Made by a program: the position numbers and the translations under genes. A DNA stretch of 64,000 nucleotides, from assembly GCA_025934375.1 (NCBI GenBank), contig JAICYD010000012.1:1-64000 (forward strand), given 5' to 3'. The notes beneath the pieces are model-generated. The model did not search any database. It was not told the DNA's origin and was given only the letters and a program-made list of their open reading frames with translations. Below are positions 62,764 to 64,000 of the stretch, in pieces; positions within the stretch are counted from its first letter, which is position 1; every line of letters starts with the position of its first letter. The stretch is from Streptosporangiaceae bacterium (GTDB lineage: Bacteria; Actinomycetota; Actinomycetes; Streptosporangiales; Streptosporangiaceae).

Positions 62764-64000
<1,237 letters not shown>

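Overview
The window is high-GC, gene-dense DNA from an actinomycete. The order tig-clpP1-clpP2-clpX, valS-folC-DUF4233-ndk-mreBCD-PBP2-rodA-TIGR03960-TIGR03936-rne-rplU-rpmA-obg-proB is the arrangement known from Streptomyces and related filamentous actinobacteria. The mre cluster, the SigE-family ECF factor, membrane Ser/Thr kinases and many GTG starts fit that group. I do not assign a genus.

Layout. 1-1.2 kb: a 5'-truncated tyrosine integrase facing the 3' end of tRNA-Gly(UCC), the edge of an integrated element. 1.5-3 kb: 6-phosphogluconate dehydrogenase. 3.5-7.3 kb: a ribose-type sugar ABC operon. 7.5-11 kb: a copper amine oxidase with an APC permease. 11.2-12.6 kb: an ECF sigma factor with a coupled membrane protein. 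12.6-21.5 kb: accessory genes (beta-helix lipoprotein, YCII protein, PIG-L deacetylase, tRNA-Pro, kinase-DUF929 fusion, FUSC transporter, lipoprotein, holin-like protein). 21.6-26.2 kb: trigger factor, two ClpP subunits and ClpX. 27.4-34.7 kb: two different valyl-tRNA synthetases in tandem, then folC. 34.7-45.5 kb: ndk and the cell-shape cluster, followed by the TIGR03960/TIGR03936 pair. 45.7-52.4 kb: RNase E/G, L21, L27, Obg, ProB. 52.4-58.8 kb: M48 peptidase, nadD, a reverse-strand CUT1 sugar ABC operon, rsfS and a histidine phosphatase. 58.8-64 kb: a membrane protein, DUF1684 protein, AzlCD exporter with its divergent XRE-cupin regulator, and a kinase cut by the window end.

The core genes serve protein folding and quality control, translation, folate and proline synthesis, NAD synthesis and elongation or spore-wall synthesis. 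The accessory genes serve carbohydrate uptake, amine catabolism, amino-acid export and envelope signalling.

The most unusual signals are not protein families. (1) Two 48-bp perfect palindromes nearly 40 kb apart differ by compensatory base pairs. (2) A GC-rich short repeat occurs five times; three copies lie inside proteins and are read in the same frame as A-G-G-x-x-G-x-x-P-P-G. (3) Two TGTTC(A/G)-N6-(T/C)GAACA operators lie between azlC and its regulator. (4) MreD carries a roughly 350-residue basic tail with PG(K/R)GW repeats. (5) Tandem duplications are frequent, several of them at gene ends.
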